From assembly GCF_030499575.1 (NCBI RefSeq), contig NZ_JASTLC010000001.1, positions 1,488,001-1,552,000 of the forward strand: 64,000 nt of DNA, in the 5' to 3' direction. A model generated the notes under the pieces. The model was given only the letters and a program-made list of their open reading frames with translations, was not told the origin of the DNA and did no database searches. Of this stretch, positions 41,495-50,239 are shown in pieces. Numbering within the stretch: the stretch's first letter is position 1; each line of letters starts with the position of its first letter. A program made the translations under genes and the position numbers. This DNA comes from Streptomyces sp. DG2A-72. GTDB lineage: Bacteria > Actinomycetota > Actinomycetes > Streptomycetales > Streptomycetaceae.

Positions 41495-43357
41495 ATGGAC
41501 TTCGGCACGCAGGGCCCCGAGGCCCCGGCCGACCTGGCCTGGCTGCGAGGCGTCGATGCCTACACGATGGGCGCTTATCCGCAGGCGGAGGAGGAGTTCC
41601 GGGCCGCGGTGCGGATGGACCCCGGGATGGCCGACGGCTGGCTCGGACTGCATGCGCTGCGCGTGGACACGACGACCGCGCTGCTCAGGATGTTCCGGCA
41701 CCGGGACCGCTTCGGCGAACAGCGCGCCCGGCACCGCCGCACCCTCAACTCCTGGTACTGGCTGGGCTGGTGGGTGCAGCCCGTGCTGGAGAGCCCACGC
41801 GATCTGCTGCTCGCGCACGCCTCCCACTGGCTGGACGGCCGCCACGTCCCTGAACTCGACCGGGCCCTCGCGGGCCTGCCGCCGGTGGACACCGACCATC
41901 AGGTCCGCTTTCTGCACGCCTGCCGTGCCTATCTGGTCAAGGACTGGGAACAGCTCGTCCGGCACACCGACCCGTTGATCGACGACCAGATGCTCGGCAT
42001 CGAGGCGGGTCTGTTCGGCGGTATGGCCCGGGTCCGGCTCGAGATGTACGGCCAGGCCGAACCCCTTCTCTCGGCGGCCCTGATGCGCTGCCGCAGCGAG
42101 CAGCCCCAGCGCAAGGAGCTGCGCTACTGGCTGGCCCGGGCGCATGAGGGGACGGGCCGGTCGGCTGCCGCCCTCCCGCTCTACCGGGCGGTGCACCGCG
42201 TCGACCCCGCCTTCATGGACACCTCGGCCCGGCTCGCCGCGATCGCCGAGGGCGACGGATACGACGACGCCACCGACCTCGCGGCGATCACGCTGTCCGG
42301 TGGCCAGGACGTCGCCGACGGGCCGGACGCCCTCGACCCGCTCTTCGGTACGGAGGGCCGGGAACTCAAGCTGTCCGGGCCCGACCTGCCGCCGACCGGC
42401 CCGCTGCCGTCGGTGATCGATCCGGCGGTACGGGAGAAGTCGATCGTCCCGACGCCGCCCCTGCCGGCCGGTCCGACCGACCCCGCATTACTCGAGGAGG
42501 CGCTCGCGGAGCTCGAGCGCATGGTGGGTCTGGAGCCGGTGAAACGCCAAGTCAAGGCGTTGTCCGCGCAGTTGAACATGGCCCGGCTGCGGGCCGGTCA
42601 GGGACTGCCGGTCCAGCCGCCCAAGCGGCACTTCGTGTTCTCCGGACCGTCGGGCACGGGGAAGACGACGGTGGCGCGGATCCTGGGGCGGGTCTTCTAC
42701 GCCCTCGGCCTGCTCGGCGGCGACCACCTGGTGGAAGCCCAGCGCGCCGATCTGGTCGGCGAGTACCTCGGCCAGACAGCCGTGAAGGCCAACGAGCTCA
42801 TCGACTCCGCGATCGGCGGCGTCCTCTTCGTCGACGAGGCCTACTCGCTCTCCAACTCCGGGTACGGCAAGGGGGACGCGTACGGCGACGAGGCGCTGCA
42901 GGTGCTGCTGAAGCGGGCCGAGGACAACCGCGACCACCTCGTGGTGATCCTGGCCGGCTACCCCGAGGGCATGGACCGTCTCCTCGCCGCCAACCCCGGC
43001 CTGTCCTCCCGCTTCACCACCCGCGTCGACTTCCCCTCCTACCGCCCCCTCGAACTCACCTCCATCGGCGAAGTGCTGGCCGTGGAGAACGGGGACGTCT
43101 GGGACGAGGAGGCGCTGGACGAGCTGCGGTCCATCGCCGGGCATGTCGTCGACCAAGGGTGGATCGACGAGCTGGGGAACGGGCGGTTCCTGCGGACGCT
43201 GTACGAGAAGAGCTGTGCGTACCGGGATCTGCGGTTGTCGGCCTATCCGGGGACGCTGACTCGGGACGACTTGTCGACGTTGCGGTTGCCGGACCTCATG
43301 CAGGCGTATGGGGAGGTGCTGTCGGGGAGGGGGCCGCAGGATCCGTCGGCGATGTAA
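41495..43357 (+). CDS. EccA/CbbX-like AAA+ ATPase with TPR-like N-terminus
   Basis: The 620-residue protein has a helical, TPR-like N-terminal half (about 10-260; YPQAEEEFRAAVRMDPGMAD is a clear repeat) and a C-terminal AAA+ domain: Walker A GPSGTGKTT near 384-392, Walker B VLFVDEAYSL, sensor-1 region VVILAGYPEGM and an arginine-finger region NPGLSSRF. This is the architecture of EccA of type VII secretion and of CbbX relatives, but no Esx genes are nearby. Codon 332 is TTA (42488-42490), so translation should depend on the bldA leucyl-tRNA and be linked to development. Start ATG 41495 (GGGGGGA upstream) or GTG 41492. Confidence 0.8.
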   Translation: MDFGTQGPEAPADLAWLRGVDAYTMGAYPQAEEEFRAAVRMDPGMADGWLGLHALRVDTTTALLRMFRHRDRFGEQRARHRRTLNSWYWLGWWVQPVLESPRDLLLAHASHWLDGRHVPELDRALAGLPPVDTDHQVRFLHACRAYLVKDWEQLVRHTDPLIDDQMLGIEAGLFGGMARVRLEMYGQAEPLLSAALMRCRSEQPQRKELRYWLARAHEGTGRSAAALPLYRAVHRVDPAFMDTSARLAAIAEGDGYDDATDLAAITLSGGQDVADGPDALDPLFGTEGRELKLSGPDLPPTGPLPSVIDPAVREKSIVPTPPLPAGPTDPALLEEALAELERMVGLEPVKRQVKALSAQLNMARLRAGQGLPVQPPKRHFVFSGPSGTGKTTVARILGRVFYALGLLGGDHLVEAQRADLVGEYLGQTAVKANELIDSAIGGVLFVDEAYSLSNSGYGKGDAYGDEALQVLLKRAEDNRDHLVVILAGYPEGMDRLLAANPGLSSRFTTRVDFPSYRPLELTSIGEVLAVENGDVWDEEALDELRSIAGHVVDQGWIDELGNGRFLRTLYEKSCAYRDLRLSAYPGTLTRDDLSTLRLPDLMQAYGEVLSGRGPQDPSAM

Positions 43358-43382
43358 CGCGCTGAGCCTGCGGGCATGCGTG

Positions 43383-43420
43383 CCTCCCCCAGTGCCTTGA
43401 GGGCCTGGGGGGACCCCCAG
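43383..43420. repeat. palindromic interspersed repeat
   Basis: CCCCCAG (43386-43392) pairs with CTGGGGG (43405-43411), with GCC/GGC pairing inside, and is followed by ACCCCCAG. The C-run/G-run hairpin resembles the element within the acyl-CoA dehydrogenase gene. It lies just after the AAA+ ATPase gene. Confidence 0.55.
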
Positions 43421-43454
43421 GGCGGCACGGGTGGGCGCAGGCGGCACCCTGCAA

Positions 43455-43481
43455 GCGCGGGCGAGCGAAACCCGCCCGCGC
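43455..43481. terminator. two-way terminator between the ATPase and CBS-protein genes
   Basis: GCGCGGGCG (43455-43463) and CGCCCGCGC (43473-43481) form a perfect 9-bp stem with a nine-base loop. CAAGCG occurs on each side (43452 and 43481). It separates two converging genes. Confidence 0.65.
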
Positions 43482-43497
43482 AAGCGAACGGCGCCCC

Positions 43498-44583
43498 TCA
43501 GCTCGCCAGCACCTCCTCCGGCGCCCCCGACCGCGGCTCGGACACCTTCGGCACAGCGGTCACCGCGCGATGCGCAGGATCCCGCACCTCGCCCACCAGC
43601 AGCTCCAGTACGTCCTCCAGCGCCACAAGCCCCAGCACCTTCCCGGCCCCGTCGGCCACCTGCGCAAGGTGCGTCGCGGCACGCCGCATCACGGTGAGCG
43701 CATCATCCAGCGGCAGTTCCGACCGCAGAGTCGTCATCGGCCGCCAGATCCGCTGCGGCACCGCCCGCTCGGACTCCTCCAGGTCGAGTACGTCCTTGAC
43801 GTGCAGGTACCCCATGAAGGCCCCGTTGCCGGCGACGACCGGGAAGCGTGAGTACCCGGTGCGGGCGGTGAGCGCGATGATCTGGCCCGGGGTGACCGAG
43901 GGACTGACCGTCACCAGTGACTCGCGGCCGAGGAGGACATCGGTGACCTGGCGGGAGCCCAGTTCCAGCGCGTCCTCCAGCCGCTCCTGCTCCTCGGGGC
44001 CGAGCAGACCCGCCTGGCCGGAGTCCTCCACCAGCCGGTTGAGCTGCTCGCTGGTGAAGACCGCCTCGACCTCGTCCTTCGGCTCGACACGGAAGAGCCG
44101 CAGGATGCCCTGGGCGCAGGCGCCGAGGGCGACGGTGATCGGCTTGCAGAGGCGGGCGAAGGCGACCAGGCCGGGGCTGAGCCACAGCGCGGCCTTCTCC
44201 GGGGCGGCCATCGCGAGGTTCTTCGGGACCATCTCGCCGATGACGAGGTGGAAGAAGACGACGGTGGCCAGGGCGATGACGTAGCCCAGCGGGTGGATCA
44301 TCGCGTGCGGGAGATGGATCCACTCGAAGAACGGTTCCAGGATGTGCGCGACCGTCGGCTCGGCCACCGCGCCCAGCGTCAGGGAGCAGACGGTGATGCC
44401 GAACTGAGCGGCGGCCATCATCTGCGGCAGCCGCTCCAGGCCGTACAGCACCTGCCGGGCCCGCGTCGTTCCGAGCGGTTCGATCTGGCTGCGGCGTACG
44501 GAGACGAGGGCGAACTCGGCGCCGACGAAGAAACCGTTGGTGAGCACGAGCAGTCCGGCGAACAGAAGTTGGAGCACGCTCAT
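43498..44583 (-). CDS. CNNM/HlyC-type CBS-domain membrane protein (second of pair)
   Basis: The 361-residue protein has an N-terminal DUF21/CNNM membrane domain of three to four helices (about 1-180; VLTNGFFVGAEFALVSVRRS) and paired CBS domains (about 200-320; TVSPSVTPGQIIALTARTGY). The C-terminal CorC/HlyC transporter-associated domain of its partner is missing or very short, so it ends after the CBS pair. Family members transport or sense Mg/Co ions, and CBS domains bind adenine nucleotides. ATG at 44583 overlaps the stop of the upstream paralogue (ATGA), implying a heteromeric pair. Confidence 0.87.
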   Translation of the reverse strand: MSVLQLLFAGLLVLTNGFFVGAEFALVSVRRSQIEPLGTTRARQVLYGLERLPQMMAAAQFGITVCSLTLGAVAEPTVAHILEPFFEWIHLPHAMIHPLGYVIALATVVFFHLVIGEMVPKNLAMAAPEKAALWLSPGLVAFARLCKPITVALGACAQGILRLFRVEPKDEVEAVFTSEQLNRLVEDSGQAGLLGPEEQERLEDALELGSRQVTDVLLGRESLVTVSPSVTPGQIIALTARTGYSRFPVVAGNGAFMGYLHVKDVLDLEESERAVPQRIWRPMTTLRSELPLDDALTVMRRAATHLAQVADGAGKVLGLVALEDVLELLVGEVRDPAHRAVTAVPKVSEPRSGAPEEVLAS

Positions 44584-45908
44584 CGGACGGCCTCCGCGGC
44601 GACGAGGGCCGTCCTGACCAGCCGTACCCGCTCGGCGCGGTAGTGGCCGACCTGGCGCACCGCCAGCCGCCAGCCGGGCAGCTCGGCCTTGTCGCCGACG
44701 GCCGGGATCCGGCCGAGCAGGTCGGCGACCATGCCCGCGACCGTCTCGTACGGTCCTTCGGGTACGTCGAGGCCTATGCGCTGGAGGATGTCGACACGGC
44801 AGCTGCCGTCGACATCCCAGGCGGGCCTGCCGTCCTCCGGCGGGGCGGGGGCGAGTTCGGGCACGTCCTGACCGTCGTGCTCGTCACGGACCTCGCCGAC
44901 GATCTCCTCGACGATGTCCTCCAGGGTGACGACGCCGGCCGTACCGCCGTACTCGTCGACGACGACGGCGATGGGCTGCTCGCTGCGCAGCCGGGCCAGC
45001 AGGGGCTGCACCGGCAGGGTCTCGGGTACCAGCAGGGGCGTCTGGGCGATCCGGGTGACGGGGGTGCGCAGCCGTTCGCGCGAGGGGACCGCCAGGGCGT
45101 CCTTGAGGTGGACCATGCCGACGATCTCGTCGATCCGCTCCCGGTAGACCGGGAAGCGGGACAGACCGGTGGCGCGGGTGAGATTGACGACGTCCTCGGC
45201 GGTCGCCGACGACTGCAGCGCGCTGACCTTCACGCGCGGGGTCATGACGTGCTGTGCGGTCAGCTCGGCGAGCGACAGGGTCCGTACGAACAGGTCCGCG
45301 GTGTCCTGTTCCAGGGCGCCGGCGCGTGCGGAGTGCCGGGCCAGGGAGACGAGTTCGCCGGGGGTGCGGGCGGAGGCAAGCTCCTCGGCGGGCTCGATGC
45401 CCAGGGTGCGGACGAGCCGGTTGGCGACCGCGTTCAACCCGGCGATCACCGGGCGGAACAGCCGCGCGAAGGCGTGCTGCGGGCCGGCGACAAAGCGCGC
45501 GACCTGCATCGGGCGGGAGACCGCCCAGTTCTTGGGCACGAGTTCGCCGATCACCATCTGCACGGCCGATGCCAGCAGCATGCCGACGACCACGGCGACG
45601 CCGGGCACGGCGCCCTCGGGGATGCCGATCGCCGTGAACGGGCCGTCCAGCAACTGGGCGAGCGCCGGTTCGGCGAGCATGCCGACGACGAGGGAGGTGA
45701 TGGTGATGCCGAGCTGGGTGCCGGAGAGCTGGAAGGACAGCTCCTTCAGCGACTCGACCACCGTACGGGCGCGTTTGTCGCCCTCGGCGGCGGCCTTCTC
45801 GGCGTCCGGGCGCTCGACCGTCACCAGGCCGAACTCGGCCGCCACGAAGAAGCCGTTGGCGAGGATCAGCAGGAATGCGGCTGCGAGGAGCAGCAAGGGG
45901 GTGGTCAT
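44580..45908 (-). CDS. CNNM/HlyC-type CBS-domain membrane protein (first of pair)
   Basis: The 442-residue protein has the complete family layout: DUF21/CNNM membrane domain (about 1-190, ANGFFVAAEFGLVTVERPDA), two CBS domains (about 210-335; VDEYGGTAGVVTLEDIVEEI in the second) and the C-terminal CorC_HlyC domain (about 350-435). Likely an ion transporter or its regulator in the cytoplasmic membrane. It overlaps its shorter paralogue by four bases. ATG at 45908 follows GGAGG. A perfect 10-1-10 palindrome lies 21 bases upstream, partly able to control access to the ribosome site. Confidence 0.88.
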   Translation of the reverse strand: MTTPLLLLAAAFLLILANGFFVAAEFGLVTVERPDAEKAAAEGDKRARTVVESLKELSFQLSGTQLGITITSLVVGMLAEPALAQLLDGPFTAIGIPEGAVPGVAVVVGMLLASAVQMVIGELVPKNWAVSRPMQVARFVAGPQHAFARLFRPVIAGLNAVANRLVRTLGIEPAEELASARTPGELVSLARHSARAGALEQDTADLFVRTLSLAELTAQHVMTPRVKVSALQSSATAEDVVNLTRATGLSRFPVYRERIDEIVGMVHLKDALAVPSRERLRTPVTRIAQTPLLVPETLPVQPLLARLRSEQPIAVVVDEYGGTAGVVTLEDIVEEIVGEVRDEHDGQDVPELAPAPPEDGRPAWDVDGSCRVDILQRIGLDVPEGPYETVAGMVADLLGRIPAVGDKAELPGWRLAVRQVGHYRAERVRLVRTALVAAEAVR

Positions 45909-45928
45909 GATGCCGCCGCCTCCGAGTG

Positions 45929-45949
45929 AGCGCGGACCAGGTCCGCGCT
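45929..45949. promoter_or_regulatory. perfect 10-1-10 palindrome in the CBS operon leader
   Basis: AGCGCGGACC (45929-45938), one A, and GGTCCGCGCT (45940-45949) make a perfect inverted repeat just upstream of the ribosome site of the first CBS gene. It may be an operator or an RNA hairpin that modulates translation. The 225-base leader up to 46133 contains no gene. Confidence 0.55.
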
Positions 45950-46053
45950 ATGTCGGGAGGGGGCGGCGCAGGTACTACAGGACGATCCGTCCATCGCCGG
46001 AGGGGGTCACTCCTCGGGTAGCAGGAACCCCTGGGCACCGGGCGGCGCGCAGG

Positions 46054-46083
46054 GGCGGAGGCGCAGCGAAAAACGCCTCCGCC
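46054..46083. terminator. hairpin terminator downstream of the his/PH genes
   Basis: GGCGGAGGCG (46054-46063) and CGCCTCCGCC (46074-46083) form a perfect 10-bp stem with loop CAGCGAAAAA on the plus strand. It is 50 bases past the stop of the minus-strand PH-domain gene and upstream of the CBS operon, so it should end the rib-his transcript. Confidence 0.7.
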
Positions 46084-46133
46084 AACAGATTAATCAAGAC
46101 AGGGGCATGTGCGGCAGAGTGGACGCCGCCGAG

Positions 46134-46589
46134 TCAGCCGTGATGTCCCCCGGGACGGGCAGTGGAGCGCGCTTCGGCGAGCGCCCGCAGGGTCCTGGCG
46201 TCGGCGATGGCGCGCTGCTTGGCGATGCCCGGCTGGATGCCGAGCGCGGGCAGGCTGGTGCCGTCGCTGAGGTCGAGGAACACCCAGGGGTCGCCCGGAC
46301 GCAGGTTCACCTGAAGGATTTCGGCCCATTCCAGATGCCGTCGGCCGGCGATGTTCACGACGGTCACCCCGGACTCGTCGGCGACCACTTTCGGCCGGGC
46401 GAGCATCAGGAGGACGCCGCACAGCAGGGCCGCCGTGAAGACGAAGCTGAGGCGTTCGGCCGGGCTGAGCTGCTCCAGCAGCAGCGCGACGGTCGTGATG
46501 ACGACGAAGATCGCGGCTGCGGCGGTGAGCAGGACGGCCCGGGTGCGAGCCGGCCGGAAGGTGACGGGGAGGGCGGGCAGGTCGGACAT
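46134..46589 (-). CDS. PH-domain membrane protein
   Basis: The 151-residue protein has two membrane segments (about 20-65; VLLTAAAAIFVVITTVALLL) and a C-terminal bacterial PH-like domain (about 70-130; VTVVNIAGRRHLEWAEILQV), as in the actinobacterial 'low-molecular-weight antigen' PH_6 family. Function unknown. It is the last gene after hisG, 15 bases away, so it belongs to the same transcript. The start is ATG 46589 or an in-frame GTG at 46598. The ribosome site GAGAGG fits either poorly. Confidence 0.78.
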   Translation of the reverse strand: MSDLPALPVTFRPARTRAVLLTAAAAIFVVITTVALLLEQLSPAERLSFVFTAALLCGVLLMLARPKVVADESGVTVVNIAGRRHLEWAEILQVNLRPGDPWVFLDLSDGTSLPALGIQPGIAKQRAIADARTLRALAEARSTARPGGHHG

Positions 46590-46604
46590 GTTCTCCACTG
46601 CCTC

Positions 46605-47453
46605 TCAGAGGCGGCAGGCGTGGATGGCCGTGGTCAGGATGGCCCGGGCACCGATGTCGTACAGGTCGTCCATGATGCGCTGGGCTTCCTTGGCGGGGAC
46701 CATCGCGCGGACGGCGACCCAGCCTTCGTTGTGCAGCGGGGAGACGGTCGGCGACTCCAGGCCGGGCGTGAGCGCGACGGCCTTCTCCAGCTGCTCGACG
46801 CGGCAGTCGTAGTCCATCATCACGTACGTCCGGGCGACCAGGACGCCCTGGAGGCGGCGCAGGAACTGCTGCACCTTGGGCTCCTCGCCGTTCTCGCCGG
46901 TGCGGCGGATCACGACGGCCTCGGACTTCATGATGGGCTCGCCGATGACCTCGAGGCCCGCGTTGCGCAGGGAGGTGCCGGTCTCGACGACGTCCGCGAT
47001 GACCTCGGCGACACCGAGTTCGATGGCGGTCTCGACGGCGCCGTCGAGGTGGACGACGGAGGCGTCGATGCCGTGGTCGGTGAGGTGCTTGGCGACGATG
47101 CCCTCGTACGAGGTGGCGACCGTCATGCCGTCCAGGTCCTCGACGCCCTTGGCCCTGCCCGGCTTGGTGGCGTAGCGGAACGTGGAGCGGGCGAAGCCGA
47201 GCGGGAGGATCTCCTCGGCGTTGGCGCCGGAGTCGATGAGCAGGTCGCGTCCGGTGATGCCGATGTCGAGGCGGCCGGAGGAGACGTAGATCGCGATGTC
47301 GCGGGGGCGGAGGTAGAAGAACTCGACCTCGTTGTGCGGGTCGACGATCCGCAGTTCCTTGGACTCGCGGCGCTGCTGGTAGCCGGCCTCATGCAGCATC
47401 TCCGCCGCAGGGCCGGACAGTGAACCCTTGTTGGGGACGGCGATGCGCAGCAT
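46605..47453 (-). CDS. hisG: ATP phosphoribosyltransferase (long form)
   Basis: The 282-residue enzyme catalyses the first step of histidine synthesis, joining ATP and PRPP. It has the two-lobed catalytic domain (MLRIAVPNKGSLSG, GITGRDLLIDSG, VHLDGAVETAIELGVAEVIA with the PRPP loop, then VVETGTSLRNAGL) and the C-terminal ACT-like HisG_C regulatory domain (about 210-282; TYVMMDYDCRVEQLEKAVAL), so it needs no HisZ and should be inhibited by histidine. It lies 45 bases after hisE. Confidence 0.96.
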   Translation of the reverse strand: MLRIAVPNKGSLSGPAAEMLHEAGYQQRRESKELRIVDPHNEVEFFYLRPRDIAIYVSSGRLDIGITGRDLLIDSGANAEEILPLGFARSTFRYATKPGRAKGVEDLDGMTVATSYEGIVAKHLTDHGIDASVVHLDGAVETAIELGVAEVIADVVETGTSLRNAGLEVIGEPIMKSEAVVIRRTGENGEEPKVQQFLRRLQGVLVARTYVMMDYDCRVEQLEKAVALTPGLESPTVSPLHNEGWVAVRAMVPAKEAQRIMDDLYDIGARAILTTAIHACRL

Positions 47454-47498
47454 GAGGTCGGCTTCCTTTGCTTGAAGGGTGGTGCGGGGGACGGGGAT

Positions 47499-47771
47499 TC
47501 ACAGGTGGGCGTAGACGTCGTCCAGGGAGATGCCGCGGGCGACCATCATCACCTGAACGTGGTAGAGCAGCTGCGAGATCTCCTCGGCGGCCGCCTCCTT
47601 GCCCTCGTACTCGGCGGCCATCCAGACCTCGGCGGCCTCTTCGACGACCTTCTTGCCGATGGCATGGACGCCCTTCTCGACCAGTTCTGCGGTGCGGGAA
47701 GTGGCGGGGTCGCCGGTGGCGGCCTTCTGCTGGAGCTCGGCGAAGAGCTCCTCGAACGTCTTCTTGGACAT
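47499..47771 (-). CDS. hisE: phosphoribosyl-ATP pyrophosphatase
   Basis: The 90-residue protein is a stand-alone HisE, an all-helical MazG-like pyrophosphatase that removes PPi from phosphoribosyl-ATP, the product of HisG. Conserved parts are [31 protein letters not shown] with metal-binding Glu residues, and [20 protein letters not shown]. In actinobacteria it is separate from HisI, as here. ATG at 47771 is used. The GTG four codons earlier has no ribosome site. It follows ribH by 34 bases, so histidine genes ride on the riboflavin transcript. Confidence 0.96.
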   Translation of the reverse strand: MSKKTFEELFAELQQKAATGDPATSRTAELVEKGVHAIGKKVVEEAAEVWMAAEYEGKEAAAEEISQLLYHVQVMMVARGISLDDVYAHL

Positions 47772-47805
47772 GGTGGCGCCCACTTTACGCGTTTGGTCGA
47801 CCGAC

Positions 47806-48291
47806 CTAACGCCACGGCTCGGATACTGAGCGGAGGGTCGCCGCCGTCGCCACCGCTGCTGTCACCGCCTCGTGTCCCTTGTCCTCGTTGGAGCCGGGCA
47901 GCCCGGCCCGGTCGAGGGCCTGTTCGTCGGTGTCGCAGGTCAGCACTCCGAAGCCGATGGGGACGCCGGTGTCGACGGAGACCTGGGTGAGGCCCTGGGT
48001 GACGCCCTGGCAGACGTACTCGAAGTGAGGGGTGCCGCCGCGGATGACGACACCGAGGGCGACGATCGCGTCGTAGCCGCGGCCCGCGAGGACCTTGGCG
48101 ACGACCGGGAGTTCCCAGCTGCCGGGGACCCTGAGGAGGGTCGGCTCGTCGATGCCGAGGTCGTGCAGGGCGCGCAGGGCGCCGTCCACCAGGCCGTCCA
48201 TCACCTTCTCGTGCCACTGCGCCGCGATGACGGCGACCCGCAGGTCCCCGACGCCTCGTACGGACAGTTCCGGTGCACCCTTGCCGCTCAC
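47806..48291 (-). CDS. ribH: 6,7-dimethyl-8-ribityllumazine synthase
   Basis: The 161-residue enzyme condenses the RibA-derived ribityl-pyrimidine with 3,4-dihydroxy-2-butanone-4-phosphate. Conserved elements are [52 protein letters not shown] with the catalytic His region, and [15 protein letters not shown]. It assembles into an icosahedral or pentameric shell. It is the fourth rib gene, 20 bases after ribBA. Confidence 0.96.
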   Translation of the reverse strand: MSGKGAPELSVRGVGDLRVAVIAAQWHEKVMDGLVDGALRALHDLGIDEPTLLRVPGSWELPVVAKVLAGRGYDAIVALGVVIRGGTPHFEYVCQGVTQGLTQVSVDTGVPIGFGVLTCDTDEQALDRAGLPGSNEDKGHEAVTAAVATAATLRSVSEPWR

Positions 48292-48311
48292 GTCTCTCCT
48301 CGGTTCTGTTC

Positions 48312-49601
48312 TTACTGGTTGCCGCAGGCGGACACGGTGGTCGTGTCCAGCCAGGGCAGGTCGTGCCCCATCCGGTCCCGCTTGGTGCGCAGGTAGCGGA
48401 GGTTGTGCTCGCCCGCCTGTACGGGCATCGGCTCGCGGCCGTTGACCTTGAGGCCGTGCCGGATAAGCGCGTCGGTCTTGTCGGGGTTGTTGGTCATCAG
48501 GCGCACGCTGCGGACGCCGAGGTCCTCGAGGATCTGGGCGCCGGCGCCGTAGTCCCGGGCGTCGGCGGGCAGGCCGAGTTCCAGGTTGGCGTCGAGGGTG
48601 TCGCGGCCGCGCTCCTGAAGCTCGTACGCCCGCAGTTTGGACAGCAGCCCGATGCCGCGGCCCTCATGGCCGCGCAGATAGACCACCACTCCCCTGCCCT
48701 CGGCCTGGATGCGCTCCAGGGAAGCGCTCAGTTGAGGGCCGCAGTCGCAGCGCAGGGAGTGGAAGATGTCGCCGGTGAGGCATTCGGAGTGGACGCGGAC
48801 GAGGACGTCCTCGCCGTCGCCGATCTCGCCGTGGACGAGGGCGACGTGCTCGACGCCGTCGACGGTGGAGCGGTAGCCGTACGCCGTGAAGTTGCCGAAG
48901 GCGGTGGGGAGTTGGGTCTCGGCCTCGCGGCGGACGGTGGGCTCGGAGGTGCGGCGGTAGGCGATCAGGTCCTCGATGGAGATGATCGTCAGGCCGTGCT
49001 TGCGGGCGAACGGGATCAGTTCGGGGAGGCGGAGCATACGGCCGTCCTCTCCCGCGATCTCGACGATCGCGCCGGCCGGGCGCAGGCCCGCGAGGCGGGC
49101 GAGGTCGACGGCGGCCTCGGTGTGGCCGTTGCGCACCAGCACGCCGCCGGGCCGGGCGCGCAGCGGGAAGATGTGGCCGGGGCGGACGAGGTCGTCGGCC
49201 TGGGCTTCGCCGCTCGCGAGGAGTTGCAGGGTGGTGGCGCGGTCGGCGGCGGAGATGCCGGTGGTCACGCCGTGCGCGGCGGAGGCGTCCACGGAGATGG
49301 TGAACGCGGTCTTCATGGACTCGGTGTTGTCGTCGACCATTTGCGGCAGCCGCAGCCGGTCCAGCTCACCGCCCTCCATGGGGGCGCAGATCAGACCACG
49401 GCACTCGCTCATCATGAAGGCGACGATCTCGGGGGTCGCCATCTCGGCGGCGATGACGAGGTCGCCCTCGTTCTCCCGGTCCTCGTCGTCGACGACCACG
49501 ACCGGGCGGCCGGCGGCGATGTCGGCGATGGCCTGCTCGATCGGGTCGAGCGACCAGTCCTCGATGTTGTCGGTGCTGTACAGGACGGGTACCGCGCTCA
49601 T
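48312..49601 (-). CDS. ribBA: bifunctional DHBP synthase / GTP cyclohydrolase II
   Basis: The 429-residue protein joins RibB (about 1-215: [40 protein letters not shown], the DHBP active site) and RibA (about 220-415: zinc motif in [20 protein letters not shown], then [12 protein letters not shown] and NNPDK). It makes both precursors of lumazine from ribulose-5-phosphate and GTP. ATG at 49601 overlaps the ribM stop (ATGA). The stop is TAA, rare in this genome. Confidence 0.96.
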   Translation of the reverse strand: MSAVPVLYSTDNIEDWSLDPIEQAIADIAAGRPVVVVDDEDRENEGDLVIAAEMATPEIVAFMMSECRGLICAPMEGGELDRLRLPQMVDDNTESMKTAFTISVDASAAHGVTTGISAADRATTLQLLASGEAQADDLVRPGHIFPLRARPGGVLVRNGHTEAAVDLARLAGLRPAGAIVEIAGEDGRMLRLPELIPFARKHGLTIISIEDLIAYRRTSEPTVRREAETQLPTAFGNFTAYGYRSTVDGVEHVALVHGEIGDGEDVLVRVHSECLTGDIFHSLRCDCGPQLSASLERIQAEGRGVVVYLRGHEGRGIGLLSKLRAYELQERGRDTLDANLELGLPADARDYGAGAQILEDLGVRSVRLMTNNPDKTDALIRHGLKVNGREPMPVQAGEHNLRYLRTKRDRMGHDLPWLDTTTVSACGNQ

Positions 49602-50239
49602 GCCGGCGCTCCTTCCAGAACGGGCCGCGCGTCCTCGCGGGAGCGCAGCCACCAGTCGCGCATGCCCCACAGGACGAGTGCGCCGTAGATGACGTAGACG
49701 AAGCCGGAGAAGGCGTAGCCGTTGGCGAAGTTGAGCGGCACGCCGACCAGGTCGACGAGCAGCCAGGCGAACCAGAACTCGACCATGCCGCGGGCCTGGG
49801 CGTACATCGCGACGATGGTGCCGACGAAGATGTAGGCGTCCGGCCAAGGGTCCCAGGACAGGGTCGGGTACGCCTTGAAGAGCAGGGCCACCGCGACCGT
49901 GCCCGCCGCGGCGGCGGCGATCATCGCCGCGCGCTCGGGCCAGGTGGCGAACCGGACGGAGATGTGGCCGTCGGCCGCGCGGTCCTTGCCGCGCTGCCAC
50001 TGCCACCAGCCGTACAGTGCGACGGCCATGACGACCGCCTGCTTGCCGGCGCTGCCCGTCAGATGGCCGAAGAAGGCGCCGAAGAGGATGAGGCCGGCGG
50101 CGAACTGCACCGGCCAGGTCCACAGGGAGCGCCGCCAGCCCAGGGCGAGGGCGACCAGGCCGAAGATGTTGCCGACCATGTCCGACCAGATGATGTGCTG
50201 GCCGAAGACGACGAACGCCTCGGAGTTCAGCCAGTTCAC
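49598..50239 (-). CDS. ribM: RibM riboflavin transporter (PnuC fold)
   Basis: The 213-residue protein has seven or so membrane helices and PnuC-family features ([54 protein letters not shown]). In Corynebacterium and Streptomyces, PnuC-like proteins encoded inside FMN-riboswitch rib operons are riboflavin (and roseoflavin) transporters called RibM. Its place between ribE and ribBA supports that over an NMN transporter. GTG at 50239 overlaps the ribE stop, and its stop overlaps the ribBA start, so all three are coupled. Confidence 0.85.
   Translation of the reverse strand: MNWLNSEAFVVFGQHIIWSDMVGNIFGLVALALGWRRSLWTWPVQFAAGLILFGAFFGHLTGSAGKQAVVMAVALYGWWQWQRGKDRAADGHISVRFATWPERAAMIAAAAAGTVAVALLFKAYPTLSWDPWPDAYIFVGTIVAMYAQARGMVEFWFAWLLVDLVGVPLNFANGYAFSGFVYVIYGALVLWGMRDWWLRSREDARPVLEGAPA

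Noticed and set aside
41495..43357. CbbX (Rubisco activase) identity for the AAA+ protein
   Set aside because: No Rubisco genes are present, the protein is about twice CbbX length and has a TPR-like N-terminal half as in EccA.
45929..46133. Known metal riboswitch (M-box or similar) in the CBS operon leader
   Set aside because: I could not match conserved blocks of any metal-sensing riboswitch. Only the perfect palindrome and an upstream terminator are supportable.
49598..50239. Nicotinamide mononucleotide transporter PnuC
   Set aside because: The fold is PnuC, but the gene is embedded between ribE and ribBA under an FMN riboswitch, which fits the RibM riboflavin transporter better.
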